Assembly (NCBI GenBank): GCA_016937825.1
Contig: JAFGVT010000182.1
Span: 1 to 6,020, forward strand
Origin: Fidelibacterota bacterium
Lineage (GTDB): Bacteria > Fidelibacterota > Fidelibacteria > Fidelibacterales > Fidelibacteraceae
Direction: 5' to 3'
Length of the DNA: 6,020 bases
The translations under genes were made by a program, and so were the position numbers. The notes below the pieces were generated by a model that saw only the letters and a list, made by a program, of their open reading frames with translations, was not told the DNA's origin and searched no databases. Below, one piece after another: positions 5,712-6,020 of the stretch (positions within the stretch are counted from its first letter, which is position 1; each line of letters starts with the position of its first letter).

Positions 5712-6020
5712 GGTTCGCGTTTCACAAGCTTAAAGACATACCCGCTGTACGGTTCCGTTTCTACCGTAAAGACATTCGCTTCGGCCGCATGTTGCCGTAC
5801 GACAGGGTCCGCATTCAGGCATTCCAGGCTTGCGGCGCCGAATTCGGGGGGGAGTGCGATCTTGATCCGGCCGGGCGCCTTGTCGCGGTAGATCAGGGTA
5901 AGCAGCCGCCCGTTAAAATCCGAACGCAGGTAGGCATAAACCTGTTCATCGGCGCGCAGCGTCATATAATCGCCGTAGCGCAGGGCGGAATGGTCGCGCC
6001 GCAGTGCCGTCATCAGGGAG
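5708..6020 (-). CDS. Alpha-amylase family (GH13) enzyme, C-terminal fragment
   Basis: Only the last 103 residues are in the window; the frame is open to the right edge, so the internal Met (6013-6011) is not the start. The fragment begins with the last helix of the catalytic barrel, 'LMTALRRDHSALRYGDY', a pattern typical of GH13 enzymes ('L..LR..HPALR.G.Y'), followed by a beta-sandwich C-terminal domain: 'VYAYLRSDFNGRLLTLIYRD', 'GRIKIALP' and a final 'EPYSGYVFKL' strand. This arrangement fits alpha-amylases, neopullulanases or cyclomaltodextrinases that hydrolyse alpha-1,4-glucans, with alpha-glucosidases also possible. The catalytic Asp/Glu/Asp residues lie outside the window, so activity, substrate and any signal peptide cannot be judged. 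The gene runs toward the cysteine synthase and the two stop codons overlap. Confidence 0.75.
   Translation of the reverse strand, partial: SLMTALRRDHSALRYGDYMTLRADEQVYAYLRSDFNGRLLTLIYRDKAPGRIKIALPPEFGAASLECLNADPVVRQHAAEANVFTVETEPYSGYVFKLVKREP

Overview
The window looks like ordinary chromosome from a free-living, probably Gram-negative bacterium. It carries five protein genes: a truncated secreted beta-propeller protein (+), a diacylglycerol/lipid kinase (+), a TPR-containing sensor histidine kinase (+), a PLP-dependent cysteine synthase (+), and the C-terminal end of an alpha-amylase family enzyme (-), cut by the right edge. A histidine kinase with a signal peptide, a periplasmic TPR array, one membrane segment and an 'FFSIIAHDLKSPF' H-box, close to a secreted PD40/TolB-like protein, is a combination common in Bacteroidota and relatives (the FCB group and candidate phyla such as KSB1). 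That placement is an inference and is not proven by the sequence. No rRNA, tRNA, CRISPR, transposase, phage gene or plasmid function was seen.

Layout. Bases 1-957 are the 3' part of a PD40 beta-propeller gene, followed by a convincing intrinsic terminator (988-1018). A noncoding stretch of about 450 bases then runs to the lipid kinase gene (1406-2326). It holds a plausible promoter (1264-1293) and a leader with two hairpins just before a strong ribosome binding site. A gap of 140 bases with a candidate promoter (2403-2432) precedes the histidine kinase (2467-4647). After that gene come a bulged GC-rich hairpin (4650-4679) and a candidate terminator (4715-4738). The cysteine synthase (4797-5711) ends tail to tail with the amylase-family gene (5708-6020, minus strand), the two stop codons sharing bases in a 4-base overlap.

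The four plus-strand genes are each separated by gaps of 140 bases or more that contain terminator- or promoter-like sequence, so they look like independent transcription units and not one operon. No common pathway is evident: lipid phosphorylation, envelope sensing, cysteine synthesis and alpha-glucan metabolism are separate jobs. The histidine kinase has no response regulator beside it and appears to be an orphan. The left end (PD40 gene and following gap) is visibly more AT-rich than the right part (27 G+C of 60 in bases 1-60 against 38 of 60 in 4921-4980).

I found no convincing new multi-gene system. The items worth a second look are small: the structured leader of the lipid kinase gene, the bulged hairpin after the kinase, the orphan sensor, the uncertain sulfur-acceptor substrate of the cysteine synthase, and the overlapping convergent stops.
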